A DNA stretch of 64,000 nt from Leucobacter sp. cx-42 (GCF_014529985.1 NZ_JACVMU010000003.1:62001-126000), one strand, 5' to 3'. Shown: positions 17,040-26,502, numbered from the stretch's first letter. Notes: generated from the letters alone by a model not told the origin. A program made the numbers and translations.

Positions 17040-19388
17040 ATGATTGACGGATTAGCGGAGCAGAACGGGCCTGCGCCCGATTCACCGACGCCTCCGCCCC
17101 GTCGTACCGGGCGCCCTCGTCGGCCCGTACTTAGTGAAGATCTCATCGCCCGCACCGCACTGGAAATCATTGACGAGTCTGAGTGGTCATCTTGTACGAT
17201 GGCCGCCGTTGCTCGTCGTTTGGGAGTGAAAACCCCTTCCCTGTATCACCATGTCAATGGTCAGCTCGGTGTCGTCGACCTCGTCCGCAAGATCGTTGTT
17301 GCGGAGATCCACGACCCTGGAATCCTCGAGCTTGCCCCGACCGAGGCAATCTGGTCGTTTGGCGTCTCGTATTATCGTGCGTTCTCCCGCCACCCCAACA
17401 CCATCGAGGCGCTGACAACCACTCCTGTTCACGACCGCCAGACGATCCAGATGTACGAAACCTTCCTACGGGCGCTCGTACAGGGCGGCTGGGATCTGGA
17501 CCGCGCGTTCGACGCGCTCGTCGGGCTCGAACATTTGGCACTGGGATTCGCTCTGGAGTGGAATGTTGAAGATCGAATGCTCGAGTCTTCCATCGCTGCG
17601 GGGCACGGCGCTCCCCTACTCGCGCGGGCCACGCGCACGAGTCTGCCCCAGCGACAGGTGGCAGAAGCCGCTTACTTGAGCCTGCTGCGCAGGTACATCA
17701 ACATGTTCAGTCTTGAAAATTCACAGTCGCAAAGGAGCACTATGTCACCCCAACCACAACTTGTTATTCACGGGGCCAAAATCTGGTCCGACGGCGCCTT
17801 CCTCGAAGAGTCAGCAGTGGCTATCGCTGATAGCCAGATCACCGCACTTGGGGGCGAAGAGCTCGCCACGCAGTGGGCAGCAGCCGACGTTCCACCGCAG
17901 GTCATCAATGCCAATGGCGGCCTCCTCACGCCTGGGTTCGTCGACGCTCACGTACACACCACAATTGGCGGTATCGAACGACTGCGATGCGATCTCACGG
18001 GCTGCGCAAATGCTGATGAGGTGTATGCGAAGATCGCGGAATACGCTGCAGAGCACCCAGACCTGCCGTGGATTCTTGGCGGTGGCTGGCGCATGCCACA
18101 CTTCCCTGGTGGGCTGCCGCGTCGCGAAGATCTCGACCGCATCGTGCCAGACCGCCCCGTGTACCTCATCAATGCCGACCACCACGGAGCCTGGGCAAAC
18201 ACGCTCGCCTTGGATATCGCAGGCATCACGGCAGAGACTCCCGACCCGGTTGATGGTCGGATTGAACGCGACGCAGACGGCACCCCCAACGGCACCTTGC
18301 AGGAGGGCGCCGCTGAACTCGTGGGCCGTGCAGCGCCAGAAACCACTGCAGCCGAACTCTGCGCTGGGTTGCTCGCAGGCGAACAGGCACTGTTCGAAGC
18401 CGGCGTGATTGGGTGGCAGGAAGCGATCCTTGGCGACTACGCAGGGTATACCGATTTCACTCCCGCGTATGTTGAGCTGCTTGAGCGCGGTGAGCTCCGT
18501 GGCCGCGCAAGCGGCGCCCTGTGGGTGTCGCGAGATTTTGACGGCATGACCATTCCCGAATTTGTGGCGGATCTCGAACGTCGGCGCGATCTCTACTCAC
18601 GCGATGGCCTCATTCTGAACACCGCCAAAATCATGGTGGACGGTGTCCCGGAGAACGAGACTGCCGCAATGAATGAACCGTATGAGGCCGAGTGCTCCTG
18701 CACCGGTGAAGCAGGCCTCGCGTACTTCTCACGCGATGAACTGTTTGAGCTCGTCCCGCTCCTCAACGAGCGCGGTTTCAACGCGCATTTCCACGCCATC
18801 GGCGATCGTGCTGTGAGGTACGCACTCGATGCACTCGAGGCGGTGCCCGCAGAAATTCGTGCAGCACGTCAGAACCACATTGCTCACCTGCAGATCATTG
18901 ATCCGGTTGAGATCCCCCGGTTCGCGCGCCTGGGCGTGACTGCAAACCTGCAACCGCTGTGGGCTGCGCAGGATCAGCAATTCCTCGATCTCACCCGTCC
19001 GCTGCTTGGCGAAGAGCGCTCACAGCACCAGTATTTGTTCCGCTCACTCGAGCTTTCGGGCACGCCCCTCGCGTGCGGTTCCGACTGGCCAGTGTCGACA
19101 CCCAACCCGTGGCTGGGCATGCACGTCGCAGTGAATCGACAGGAACCTGGAGTCACGGACATGGCGCCGCTGATCCCGGAGGAGGCGCTGACGCTCGCAT
19201 CGATCTTGCAGGCCTACACCCGCGGCTCAAACGAGCTCTTGGGCTTTGGCGGTGGGCGGATCGCTGTCGGGGCACCGGCAGATCTCGCACTTGCAGACCG
19301 AGATCCGTTTGCCGGCGAACCCGCTGACATCTGGCAGACCACGAACGTCGCCACCGTGGTCAACGGCGAGGTGGTCTTCACCGCCTAA
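17040..19388 (+). CDS. TetR-family regulator continuous in frame with YtcJ-like amidohydrolase
   Basis: One uninterrupted 782-codon frame. Residues 1-234: TetR regulator, with HTH at about 32-82 (RTALEIIDESEWSSCTMAAV..LYHHV) and a helical ligand domain. Residues 235-782: Amidohydro_3/YtcJ-type hydrolase with metal motif DAHVH (His304, His306), ILGGGWRMPHF, INADHHGAWANT, IMVDGVPEN, HAIGDRAV and SDWPVSTPNPW. An internal ATG at 17742 is preceded by AAAGGAG 4 nt away, so the enzyme may also be made as a separate 548-residue protein; the TetR part has no stop codon before it. Start ATG 17040 has AGGCGG upstream. The enzyme would cleave an amide-type bond in an unknown substrate; the paralogue at 24844-26502 is free-standing. 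Confidence 0.8.
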   Translation: MIDGLAEQNGPAPDSPTPPPRRTGRPRRPVLSEDLIARTALEIIDESEWSSCTMAAVARRLGVKTPSLYHHVNGQLGVVDLVRKIVVAEIHDPGILELAPTEAIWSFGVSYYRAFSRHPNTIEALTTTPVHDRQTIQMYETFLRALVQGGWDLDRAFDALVGLEHLALGFALEWNVEDRMLESSIAAGHGAPLLARATRTSLPQRQVAEAAYLSLLRRYINMFSLENSQSQRSTMSPQPQLVIHGAKIWSDGAFLEESAVAIADSQITALGGEELATQWAAADVPPQVINANGGLLTPGFVDAHVHTTIGGIERLRCDLTGCANADEVYAKIAEYAAEHPDLPWILGGGWRMPHFPGGLPRREDLDRIVPDRPVYLINADHHGAWANTLALDIAGITAETPDPVDGRIERDADGTPNGTLQEGAAELVGRAAPETTAAELCAGLLAGEQALFEAGVIGWQEAILGDYAGYTDFTPAYVELLERGELRGRASGALWVSRDFDGMTIPEFVADLERRRDLYSRDGLILNTAKIMVDGVPENETAAMNEPYEAECSCTGEAGLAYFSRDELFELVPLLNERGFNAHFHAIGDRAVRYALDALEAVPAEIRAARQNHIAHLQIIDPVEIPRFARLGVTANLQPLWAAQDQQFLDLTRPLLGEERSQHQYLFRSLELSGTPLACGSDWPVSTPNPWLGMHVAVNRQEPGVTDMAPLIPEEALTLASILQAYTRGSNELLGFGGGRIAVGAPADLALADRDPFAGEPADIWQTTNVATVVNGEVVFTA
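17731..17744 (+). promoter_or_regulatory. Internal ribosome-binding site before amidohydrolase start
   Basis: AAAGGAGCACTATG: a strong Shine-Dalgarno 4 nt before an in-frame ATG inside the continuous TetR-amidohydrolase frame. It implies that the two domains were once, or still are, made as separate proteins. Confidence 0.7.
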
Positions 19389-19396
19389 CGAACGCG

Positions 19397-19445
19397 TGCT
19401 GGGGTGTCCTGCGTTCCCGCACGGGCACCCCAGCATTCGTCGTTG
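19397..19445. terminator. Convergent terminator
   Basis: TGCTGGGGTG (19397-19406) pairs with CACCCCAGCA (19436-19445), with part of the intervening bases able to pair as well. It separates the convergent amidohydrolase and DUF2200 genes. Confidence 0.65.
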
Positions 19446-19449
19446 CTGC

Positions 19450-19806
19450 TTACGCTCGCAGGATCTTCTCCATCGCTTTCCCCTTTGCGAGCTCATCGAT
19501 GAGCTTGTCGAGGTAGCGGATCTCACGCATGAGCGGATCTTCGATCTCTTCGATCCGCACACCGCAAATGACGCCCTTGATTGCCGAACGTGCCTCGTTC
19601 AGCTTGGGAGCCTCGTCAAAGAACTCTTCCAGGTTTGTCTCGTTTCCTGGGGCAATCAGCTCAGCCAGCTGTGCCTGCGAATAGCCCGTCAACCAGCAGA
19701 TGATCTCATCGACCTCAGCTGCGGTGCGACCCTTCCGCTCAGCCTTCGCCGTGTAATTCGGGTACAGGTCTGAGAATGCGAGCTTGTAAATACGATGTCC
19801 AGCCAT
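19450..19806 (-). CDS. DUF2200 family protein
   Basis: 118 residues, full length for the family. Hallmarks: [25 protein letters not shown] at the N-terminus, [38 protein letters not shown] and the end [18 protein letters not shown]2200 proteins are small cytoplasmic proteins of unknown function. Single gene, convergent with the amidohydrolase and divergent from the amino-acid importer. Confidence 0.85.
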   Translation of the reverse strand: MAGHRIYKLAFSDLYPNYTAKAERKGRTAAEVDEIICWLTGYSQAQLAELIAPGNETNLEEFFDEAPKLNEARSAIKGVICGVRIEEIEDPLMREIRYLDKLIDELAKGKAMEKILRA

Positions 19807-19873
19807 ACCCAGATTGTACGCAGCGAACTCGTAATCGGAACTCTAGCCGACTTCGCGACACAAGGCTCAATGG

Positions 19874-19899
19874 TATAGCTCAAACCTATGGTTGCTATA
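19874..19899. promoter_or_regulatory. Dyad upstream of amino-acid importer, shared with lysR/hisD region
   Basis: TATAGC-N14-GCTATA with the inner dyad AACC-TAT-GGTT. The core ATAGCT-N4-CCTATGG (19875-19891) recurs at 23381-23397 beside the LysR gene and hisD homologue. It lies about 100 nt before the importer start and has the T-N11-A style symmetry of LysR sites. Confidence 0.6.
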
Positions 19900-19992
19900 G
19901 ACCGCCCTCGGCTTGCGCGGCTTCCTGAGTTTCCCGAGACTGTTTGAAAGTGCCAGCAATGACGCGGGTATTGAACAAGGGATACAAAGACA

Positions 19993-20805
19993 ATGATCAC
20001 TCGTAAAAAGACTGCTCTAATTGCCGCTTTTGCAGCGGCACTTCTGACTTTGAGCGGATGCAGCTCAGCCCCAAAGGACAGCGACGCCGCCACTGAAGAC
20101 GGTGGTCAGCGTACTGTCACAATTGTCACTTCCAATGATGCCCCTTTCTCCTTCGTCGATGATGCGACAGGTGAACTGACTGGCATCGACGGTGACATGC
20201 TCAATGCCATGGCTGAGCAGCTCGATTGGGATATCGAGGTTGTAGTTACAGACTTTGCCACGATGCCACAGACTGTTCTTTCGAAAAAAGCGGACTTCAT
20301 TGCTGATGGGCTATACGTAACCGACGAACGCAAGAAAACGCTTGCGTTCTCTGACACCTGGTATTACCAGGGCGAAGGCATGCTTGTCCCTGCAGATTCA
20401 ACTCTAAAAAACCGCGAAGACGCGAAGGACAAGACGATCGGCGTCATGACAGGAACCACTCACCTCGAGATCGCGCAATCGCTGACCAGCGAAGGCAACA
20501 TCAAGATGTACGACTCACAAGCGAACATGCTCCAGGCAGTCGCCAACGGCCAGGTGGACGCCGCGTTTACAGACCAGGCAGTCGTCGCTTGGAGCCTCGA
20601 GCAGAACCCGAACCCGAAGGTCAAGCTCGTCACCCCCTACGAGCCTTACTTCCCCGGAACGATCGCTGCCGCATTCCGGCAGGATGATGACAGCAAGAAG
20701 CTGCTTGACGAGCTCAACGGCGCTCTTGTGGATTTGAAGGCTACGCCCAAGTACCTTGAGATTCTCAAGAAGTACGGACTGACCGAAGATAACGCAGCAG
20801 AATAA
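19993..20805 (+). CDS. Polar amino acid ABC transporter substrate-binding lipoprotein
   Basis: 270 residues. Lipobox TLSGC after a basic-hydrophobic signal, then a family-3 solute-binding domain: DAPFSFVDDATGELTGIDGDMLNAMAEQL, MPQTVLSKKADFIADGLYVTDERKKTLAFSDTWYYQGEGMLVP, KTIGVMTGTTHLE and AVANGQVDAAFTDQAVVAW. The substrate should be an amino acid or related amine. First gene of an importer operon with permease and ATPase; base composition is slightly lower in GC than neighbours. A dyad shared with the LysR/HisD region lies upstream. Confidence 0.9.
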   Translation: MITRKKTALIAAFAAALLTLSGCSSAPKDSDAATEDGGQRTVTIVTSNDAPFSFVDDATGELTGIDGDMLNAMAEQLDWDIEVVVTDFATMPQTVLSKKADFIADGLYVTDERKKTLAFSDTWYYQGEGMLVPADSTLKNREDAKDKTIGVMTGTTHLEIAQSLTSEGNIKMYDSQANMLQAVANGQVDAAFTDQAVVAWSLEQNPNPKVKLVTPYEPYFPGTIAAAFRQDDDSKKLLDELNGALVDLKATPKYLEILKKYGLTEDNAAE

Positions 20806-20864
20806 TCGCCGTTTGAGCGGGGTCCCTATAAACGGACCCCGCTCAAACATTTGAAAGGTCCATT

Positions 20865-21518
20865 ATGGAGTTCCTTGAAAGCGTCTTTAGCGTTTTCCCA
20901 TCACTCATTCGAGCGATTCCAGTCGTCGCTCAGCTCGCAATCGGGGCGATGATTCTTGCTCTCGTACTGGGTTTGCTCGTAGCACTGGCGCGTCTTTCAC
21001 AAAGCAAGATTCTGCGCGCAATTGCAACAATCTACGTTGAAGTACTACGCGGCACCCCGTTGCTCGTTCAGCTCGTGTATATCTACTTCGTGCTCCCAAC
21101 CGTCGGTATCTCGCTTGACCCCATAGCGGCAGGCATAGTGGGCCTGGGTTTGAACTATGCCGCGTACCTTTCTGAGGTGTACCGAACTTCCATCCTTGCG
21201 ATCGACTCTGGCCAGACAGAGGCTGCGCTTTCGCTCGGCTACACTCCAACAAAAACACTGTGGAAGATTGTTATTCCGCAATCATTTAAGGTGGCGCTTG
21301 GACCGATCGGCAACTACTTCATCGCAATGGTGAAAGACACCGCCCTCACTTCGGTCATTGCGGTCTCTGAGATCCTCAAGACTGCCAACACTTTGAACGC
21401 CCAGACTTTCCAAACCGTTGAAATTTATACGGCTGCGGCTTTGCTCTATCTCGCGCTGTCGCTCCCGCTCTCTCGTCTAGTTATTGTGCTCGAACGAAAG
21501 GTCCGCGCTCGTGCCTAA
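20865..21518 (+). CDS. Polar amino acid ABC transporter permease (HisM/GlnP type)
   Basis: 217 residues with five membrane helices. The motif [19 protein letters not shown] and the EAA loop ([32 protein letters not shown]) are diagnostic. It forms the pore of the importer, probably as a homodimer since only one permease gene is present. Starts after GAAAGG and overlaps the ATPase gene by 8 nt. Confidence 0.92.
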   Translation: MEFLESVFSVFPSLIRAIPVVAQLAIGAMILALVLGLLVALARLSQSKILRAIATIYVEVLRGTPLLVQLVYIYFVLPTVGISLDPIAAGIVGLGLNYAAYLSEVYRTSILAIDSGQTEAALSLGYTPTKTLWKIVIPQSFKVALGPIGNYFIAMVKDTALTSVIAVSEILKTANTLNAQTFQTVEIYTAAALLYLALSLPLSRLVIVLERKVRARA

Positions 21519-22395
21519 TTCGGTCATCAGCATCCAAAACGTCCATAAGAGCTTCCAAATTGGGGAAAAGCCGACACTCTGGCAACGTCTCGTTGGACGC
21601 GCCTCCACCCGTAAAACACTTGAAGTTCTGAAAGGCGTTGATCTCGAAGTGAGCCCCGGAGAAGTGGTGGTTCTCATCGGTTCGAGCGGTTCCGGAAAAT
21701 CAACGTTGCTTCGTTGCATCAACAAGCTCGAGGTCATCGACAGCGGCGAGATCCTCGTCAACGATCATCTCGTCGGCTACCGACGAAGTGATGGAAAATT
21801 GGTTGCGGAATCAGCGAAAGACACGGCGCGCAAGCGACAAGACATCGCGATGGTGTTCCAGCACTTCAATCTCTTCATGAATAAGACCGCGCTGGAAAAC
21901 GTAATAGCGCCTCTCCGAGACGTTAAGAAGCTCTCTAAAGCCGACGCACTCAACCTAGCCGTCCCTGCACTCGAGCTCGTCGGCCTTGCAGATCGCATGG
22001 AGAACTACCCTTCACGGCTCTCTGGCGGCCAGAAACAACGTGTGGCTATCGCGCGAGCGATGGCCATGGAACCAAGCGTCATGCTTTTTGACGAGCCAAC
22101 CTCTGCACTCGACCCAGAGCTCGTCGGCGAGGTACTTTCTGTCATTAAGAGAATCGCTAGCACCGGTACGACCATGATGATCGTTACTCACGAGATGCAA
22201 TTTGCACAGGAGATCGCTGATCGAGTCATCGTGATGGACAACGGCCAAATCGTCGAACAGGGTCCACCGAGCGAGATTTTCGGGTTCCCAAAGCACACGA
22301 AGACCCGCGCCTTGCTCCGACGCTCAGGCCTCCTAGACACTCCGGAGACAGAGGTCGTAGGAGTCATTCCGTTGGAGGATGAGGACGGCGTCTAG
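21511..22395 (+). CDS. Polar amino acid ABC transporter ATP-binding protein
   Basis: 294 residues from GTG 21511 (GAAAGG upstream, overlapping the permease stop as GTGCCTAA); a start 27 nt earlier is possible. Walker [10 protein letters not shown], signature [16 protein letters not shown], Walker [13 protein letters not shown], switch [11 protein letters not shown] ~17-residue insert ([17 protein letters not shown]) precedes the Q-loop, as in HisP-type ATPases. Powers the importer encoded just upstream. Confidence 0.92.
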   Translation: MPNSVISIQNVHKSFQIGEKPTLWQRLVGRASTRKTLEVLKGVDLEVSPGEVVVLIGSSGSGKSTLLRCINKLEVIDSGEILVNDHLVGYRRSDGKLVAESAKDTARKRQDIAMVFQHFNLFMNKTALENVIAPLRDVKKLSKADALNLAVPALELVGLADRMENYPSRLSGGQKQRVAIARAMAMEPSVMLFDEPTSALDPELVGEVLSVIKRIASTGTTMMIVTHEMQFAQEIADRVIVMDNGQIVEQGPPSEIFGFPKHTKTRALLRRSGLLDTPETEVVGVIPLEDEDGV

Positions 22396-22411
22396 GCTCT
22401 GACCCTTATCT

Positions 22412-22459
22412 TGCGTGCTTTAGCGCTCTGGCCAACGGGCTAAAGCGCTAAAGCACGCA
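22412..22459. terminator. Bidirectional terminator, 16-bp perfect stem
   Basis: TGCGTGCTTTAGCGCT (22412-22427) pairs perfectly with 22444-22459. It lies between the convergent ABC ATPase and LysR genes. Confidence 0.8.
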
Positions 22460-22470
22460 GTTCGGTTTGG

Positions 22471-23382
22471 CTAGTCACGTGGCTTCGCGACGCGCTTCTT
22501 CAGAATCGCGCTGACTAAGTCAATGAGCTCTAAAACCACCGGCGATAGCACGCTATTCCTCCTCCGAATTACCGCGATGGTGTCATAAAGCGGTTGTTCG
22601 AACGGGGCAACGTAGATGCCTGTCGGAAAGCTTTTACTTTGGGTGACAGCGTGCGACACCATGGTGTCGCCCACACCCCGTCGCACCAACTCCAGCGCTG
22701 CTTCCAGGTACTCAACCTCAAACTGTGGCTGCAACCGCAGGCCGAGTCGCTGTGCACGTTCACTGAGCTGACGCCTCGTTGGATCATTCCAGCTATAACT
22801 TGCGTCATAAAGCACGATCTTCTTACTTGCAATATCTTCGACGCTCACCGGCATCGTTACGTGTTCAGGGTTACTGCTGGCCCACAGGACTTCGTCTCTG
22901 ATCAACGGAAAAACTTCGAGTTCCTCATCCGGCACCGGCAACACCACGATCCCAGCTTCGAGCTTGCCTTCACGTACGCCCTCGACAACCTCGTACGAGT
23001 TTTGGCCGAAAAGTCTTACCTGCACTTCGGGATGACTACGGTGAAACTCCTCCACCATGTCAGGGAGGAAGTAAAAATTTGCGTTGCGGAGCACACCGAT
23101 CGAAATCGATCCGCGACGGGCACCCCGCATCTCAACAAGTGCTTCATCTGCGCGCTCTGAAGATTCAACAATCTGCCGCGCCCACCCCAAAAGCTCCTGC
23201 CCAGCGGCTGTGAGCATCAGTTTTCTTCCAGTACGGATAAAGAGGGACATCTTGTGATGCTCTTCCAACTTCCGAATCAATGCTGAGACTGTGGGCTGCG
23301 AGACTTCGAGTCTGGCAGCTGCGGCAGTGAAGGATCCACCATCAACTGAATATACGAATGCCCGCAGCTGCGTAAGTGTCAT
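22471..23382 (-). CDS. LysR-family transcriptional regulator
   Basis: 303 residues. Winged HTH in residues 1-60 (LRAFVYSVDGGSFTAAAARL, SQPTVSALIRKLEEH) and a two-lobed effector domain beginning RGSISIGVLRNANFYFLPDMVEEF. It sits between the amino-acid importer (convergent) and a HisD-like dehydrogenase (divergent), so it probably controls both; the shared ATAGCT-N4-CCTATGG dyad at its own start and upstream of the importer supports this. The effector is presumably the imported compound or its oxidation product. Confidence 0.85.
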   Translation of the reverse strand: MTLTQLRAFVYSVDGGSFTAAAARLEVSQPTVSALIRKLEEHHKMSLFIRTGRKLMLTAAGQELLGWARQIVESSERADEALVEMRGARRGSISIGVLRNANFYFLPDMVEEFHRSHPEVQVRLFGQNSYEVVEGVREGKLEAGIVVLPVPDEELEVFPLIRDEVLWASSNPEHVTMPVSVEDIASKKIVLYDASYSWNDPTRRQLSERAQRLGLRLQPQFEVEYLEAALELVRRGVGDTMVSHAVTQSKSFPTGIYVAPFEQPLYDTIAVIRRRNSVLSPVVLELIDLVSAILKKRVAKPRD

Positions 23383-23408
23383 AGCTTGATCCTATGGGAT
23401 GTAGAGCT
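23381..23408. promoter_or_regulatory. LysR-type dyad in lysR/hisD-like divergent promoter
   Basis: ATAGCTTGATCCTATGG followed by GATGTAGAGCTA: an imperfect dyad (TAGCT...AGCTA outside, ATCC-TATG-GGAT inside) overlapping the LysR start codon. Its core matches the site at 19875-19891. Likely LysR binding site. Confidence 0.6.
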
Positions 23409-23453
23409 AGTTGCCACGTTGTATTAGGCTCAACCACTTTCTAGCATCAGATC

Positions 23454-24770
23454 ATGAAGTTCACTCAGCCTATTCTTGACAAGTACGCCGGTCATTTCAC
23501 CCGTTTGAAGACTCCCCTCGATGTGCCAGCAGCACAGCGCGACCCGGAGGTCGTCGCAAAGGTCTCGAGCATGCTCCTCGACATTGAACGTCGTGGCCTA
23601 GATGCTGTTCGCGACTATGCAAAGTCCCTCGATAACTGGCAGGGCTCAGATTTCGAAATCTCTGACAAGACCATCGCAACCAGTGGCGATCGAATTCCCC
23701 GTGAGCTTCGCGAAGCGATCGACCTTGGCGCAGAGCGCACCCAGGCTTTCGCCCGCCACCAACGTGCCAGCCTTCGCGACTTCGAAGTTGAGCTCGCGCC
23801 AGGACTGCACACAGGGGTGAAGTACATACCTGTTGGCCGGGTTGGCGCTTACATGCCTGCAGGCCGTTTCCCCCTCACCGCGAGCGCATTCATGACAGTT
23901 GGTGTTGCAAAGGCGGCAGGCGTTCCACAGGTGATCGCGTGTACGCCTCCCCAGCCTTCTGGCCTAGCGAACGACGCCGTCCTCTACACAGCAAAGGTCT
24001 CTGGCGCTGATCGCATCTTCCTGTTGGGCGGCGTTCAGGCTCTCGCAGCTATGGCATATGGACTCATCGACGAACTCCCCGTAGATATGCTTGTTGGTGC
24101 CGGAAACGCCTTCGTGGCTGAAGCAAAGCGCCAGCTATTCGGGCAGGTTGCCATTGACCTGCTTGCAGGCCCGTCTGAGGTTGCGGTACTCGCAGATGAA
24201 ACTGCCGACCCTGAGCTCGTTGCCGCTGATTTGCTTGGCCAGGCAGAACACGGCCCGAATTCTCCGGCAGCGCTTGTTACGACTAATGAGGCGCACGGCC
24301 GTGCCGTCATTGAGGCTGTGGAACGCCAGCTTCAAACGCTTTCCACTGCTCATATTTGCGGCCCTGCATGGCGTGACTATGGTTCTGTCACGGTGGCAGA
24401 CTCCCGCGAAGTCGCCGTGGCGCTTATGGATGACTTGGCAACAGAGCACCTTGAAGTACTCACCTCTGATGATGCTTGGTATCACGAGAATCTACGAAAC
24501 TACGGTTCCGTTTTCCTTGGCGAGTGGAGCACCGTTGCTTACTCCGACAAGGGAATGGCAGGAACAAACCACACTCTTCCCACAGCAGGCGGCGCGAAGC
24601 ACAGCGCAGGTCTCTCGGTCGCACGCTTCCTGAAGCCGTTGACCTTCCAGCGAGTTGAGCGTGAAGCAACACCGCTTTTGGCTCCCGCGACCATCACGAT
24701 CTCAGCTTCGGAGGGCATGTCAGCTCACGAAGCGACCGCACAGATGCGACTCGATCGCTACAACAGCTAA
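23454..24770 (+). CDS. Histidinol-dehydrogenase-family NAD-dependent dehydrogenase, probably catabolic
   Basis: 438 residues, full HisD length. Zinc and catalytic residues are all present: Gln263 and His266 (QAEH), Glu331-His332 (TEHLE), Asp365 (YSDKGMAG), His425 (SAHEA). The phrases LAGPSEVAVLADETADPELV, EHGPNSPAALVTT and GTNHTLPTAGG are closer to the catabolic branch that includes sulfopropanediol 3-dehydrogenase HpsN than to biosynthetic HisD as I recall them. No other his biosynthesis gene is nearby; it is divergent from a LysR regulator and near an amino-acid-type importer, which points to oxidation of an imported amino alcohol, sulfonate or histidinol to the acid. Confidence 0.8.
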   Translation: MKFTQPILDKYAGHFTRLKTPLDVPAAQRDPEVVAKVSSMLLDIERRGLDAVRDYAKSLDNWQGSDFEISDKTIATSGDRIPRELREAIDLGAERTQAFARHQRASLRDFEVELAPGLHTGVKYIPVGRVGAYMPAGRFPLTASAFMTVGVAKAAGVPQVIACTPPQPSGLANDAVLYTAKVSGADRIFLLGGVQALAAMAYGLIDELPVDMLVGAGNAFVAEAKRQLFGQVAIDLLAGPSEVAVLADETADPELVAADLLGQAEHGPNSPAALVTTNEAHGRAVIEAVERQLQTLSTAHICGPAWRDYGSVTVADSREVAVALMDDLATEHLEVLTSDDAWYHENLRNYGSVFLGEWSTVAYSDKGMAGTNHTLPTAGGAKHSAGLSVARFLKPLTFQRVEREATPLLAPATITISASEGMSAHEATAQMRLDRYNS

Positions 24771-24798
24771 GAGTCGCTGACATCTCGACTATCACAAG

Positions 24799-24831
24799 GC
24801 GAAGCCCGGACCGCAATGGCCCGGGCTTCGC
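24799..24831. terminator. Bidirectional terminator
   Basis: CGAAGCCCGG (24800-24809) pairs with CCGGGCTTCG (24821-24830). It separates the convergent dehydrogenase and amidohydrolase genes. Confidence 0.75.
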
Positions 24832-24843
24832 TGCGTGTAGGCG

Positions 24844-26502
24844 TTAGCGGTTGTCTGCGACAATCCGCCCCTGACGCATTGTTAGTACGTTGCGCGTCTG
24901 CCAGATCTCGCTCGCGGGCGCCGCGAACGGGTTGCGGTCGGTGAGCGCAAGGTCAGCAACTGCACCGGCAGTGATGTGGCCGGCACCGCCCGGGGTACCG
25001 AGCAGCGAGTGCGAACCACGAGTGTACCCATCGAGGGCGACCTCGAGGGGCAATGCCTCATTGGGAAGGAGCGGCTCAGAATCAGCGATACCGGGCGCGC
25101 GGCGGTTCACCGCAACGTGCATCGCCTGCCAGGGATCGGGGGTCGAGACTGACCAGTCTGAACCGAATGCGAGCTCGGTCCCGGCACGCATGAGCGACCC
25201 GAACGGGTACTGCCAGCCAGCGCGTTCTTCGCCCAAAATTGGCAGCGTGAGCTCGACCATCTGTGCTTCAAGTACCGCCCACAGCGCCTGACAGTTGGCG
25301 GTCACATCGAGCTCGACAAAGCGCGGAATGTCAGCGGGATCCACCACCTGCAGGTGCGCGATATGGTTGCGCACCCCGGCACGATCCGCCGCGGGAACTG
25401 CCGCAACCGCGTCGAGCGCGTAACGAGCTGCGCGATCGCCGATGGCGTGGAAGTGAGCGTTGAATCCGCGCGCGTTGAGCTTGGGGACGAGCACCTTGAG
25501 GTCTTCGGCGCTGAAGTATGCGAGGCCGCGATTGGCGGATCCGCCGCCGCAGTCACAGCCATCAACATACGGCTCGTTCATCGCGGCAGTGAGGTTCTCT
25601 GCCACACCATCGACCATGATCTTGGCAGTGCTCGTGTTGAAGCCGTGTGCGGCGGCCTCAGCGCGTCGGCGCTCGAAGTCCGCGACGATCGCGTCGGCGT
25701 CGACGGGCGATTCAGGGTTCGATAGGTCACGAGTCACCCAGAGCGCGCCGGAGACATCAGCGTCTACCCTGTCTGCCATTTCCGCGGTGTAAGCAGGGGT
25801 GACGTCGGGGTATCCCGCGTATGCGCCCAGAATCGCTTCCTGCCAGGCGGTGATTCCGTAGCCGTGCAGAAGTTCCTGCCCACGCAGCAGGCCAGCGCGG
25901 CATTCCTCGATCGTGGTCGGGGGCAACACATGCGAGAAGAGTTCCTGGGCGCCCTCATGCATAGTGCCGCTCGGGGTACCGTCTTCGTGCCGCTCGAAGC
26001 GACCGTCAGCGGGATCCGGCGTATTCGCGTCGATGCCAGCCAGCTCGAACGCACGCGAGTTCGCCCAGGCACCGTGGTGATCCGCGTTGATGAGGAACGC
26101 CGGTCGGTCGCTCACGATCGCGTCGAGCGCTTCGCGCGTCGGAGCGCCACCCTCGAAGTGCGACATGCTCCAGCCGCCGCCAAGGATCCACTCACCGTCG
26201 TGCGCTGACGCGTATTCTGCGATGCGCGCGAGTGTCTCTTCAGCGTTGTCACAGTCGCTCAGCTCGCAGCGTCCAAGTTCAACGCCGCCAAAGACCGCGT
26301 GCACGTGGGCGTCAGCGAAGCTCGCATGCAACAGGCCGCCCCGCGCATCGATGTGCTCGGCGCCGACCGCATCTGGCAGTGCGGCAATCGCGGCCGAGTC
26401 GCCGACCGCGACGATCTTGCCATCGGCGATGAGCACGCCTCGACCTTCGACCGGAGTACCGCCGAGAAATGCGGTGGCGTTGGTAATGAGTGTGCGGATC
26501 AT
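24844..26502 (-). CDS. YtcJ-like amidohydrolase (Amidohydro_3)
   Basis: 552 residues. Composite beta-domain then TIM barrel: metal motif DAHVHAVFGG, ILGGGWSMSHFEGG, LINADHHGAWANSRAFELAGI, KIMVDGVAEN, HFHAIGDRAARYALD, NHIAHLQVVDP and GSDWSVSTPDPW. It is clearly paralogous to the C-terminal part of the product at 17040-19388, with long identical stretches by eye. A cysteine cluster in DGCDCGGGS replaces AECSCTGEA of the paralogue. It overlaps the upstream MFS gene by 4 nt and is probably cotranscribed with it, suggesting that the transported compound is the substrate. Chemistry unknown beyond hydrolysis of an amide-type bond. Confidence 0.85.
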   Translation of the reverse strand: MIRTLITNATAFLGGTPVEGRGVLIADGKIVAVGDSAAIAALPDAVGAEHIDARGGLLHASFADAHVHAVFGGVELGRCELSDCDNAEETLARIAEYASAHDGEWILGGGWSMSHFEGGAPTREALDAIVSDRPAFLINADHHGAWANSRAFELAGIDANTPDPADGRFERHEDGTPSGTMHEGAQELFSHVLPPTTIEECRAGLLRGQELLHGYGITAWQEAILGAYAGYPDVTPAYTAEMADRVDADVSGALWVTRDLSNPESPVDADAIVADFERRRAEAAAHGFNTSTAKIMVDGVAENLTAAMNEPYVDGCDCGGGSANRGLAYFSAEDLKVLVPKLNARGFNAHFHAIGDRAARYALDAVAAVPAADRAGVRNHIAHLQVVDPADIPRFVELDVTANCQALWAVLEAQMVELTLPILGEERAGWQYPFGSLMRAGTELAFGSDWSVSTPDPWQAMHVAVNRRAPGIADSEPLLPNEALPLEVALDGYTRGSHSLLGTPGGAGHITAGAVADLALTDRNPFAAPASEIWQTRNVLTMRQGRIVADNR

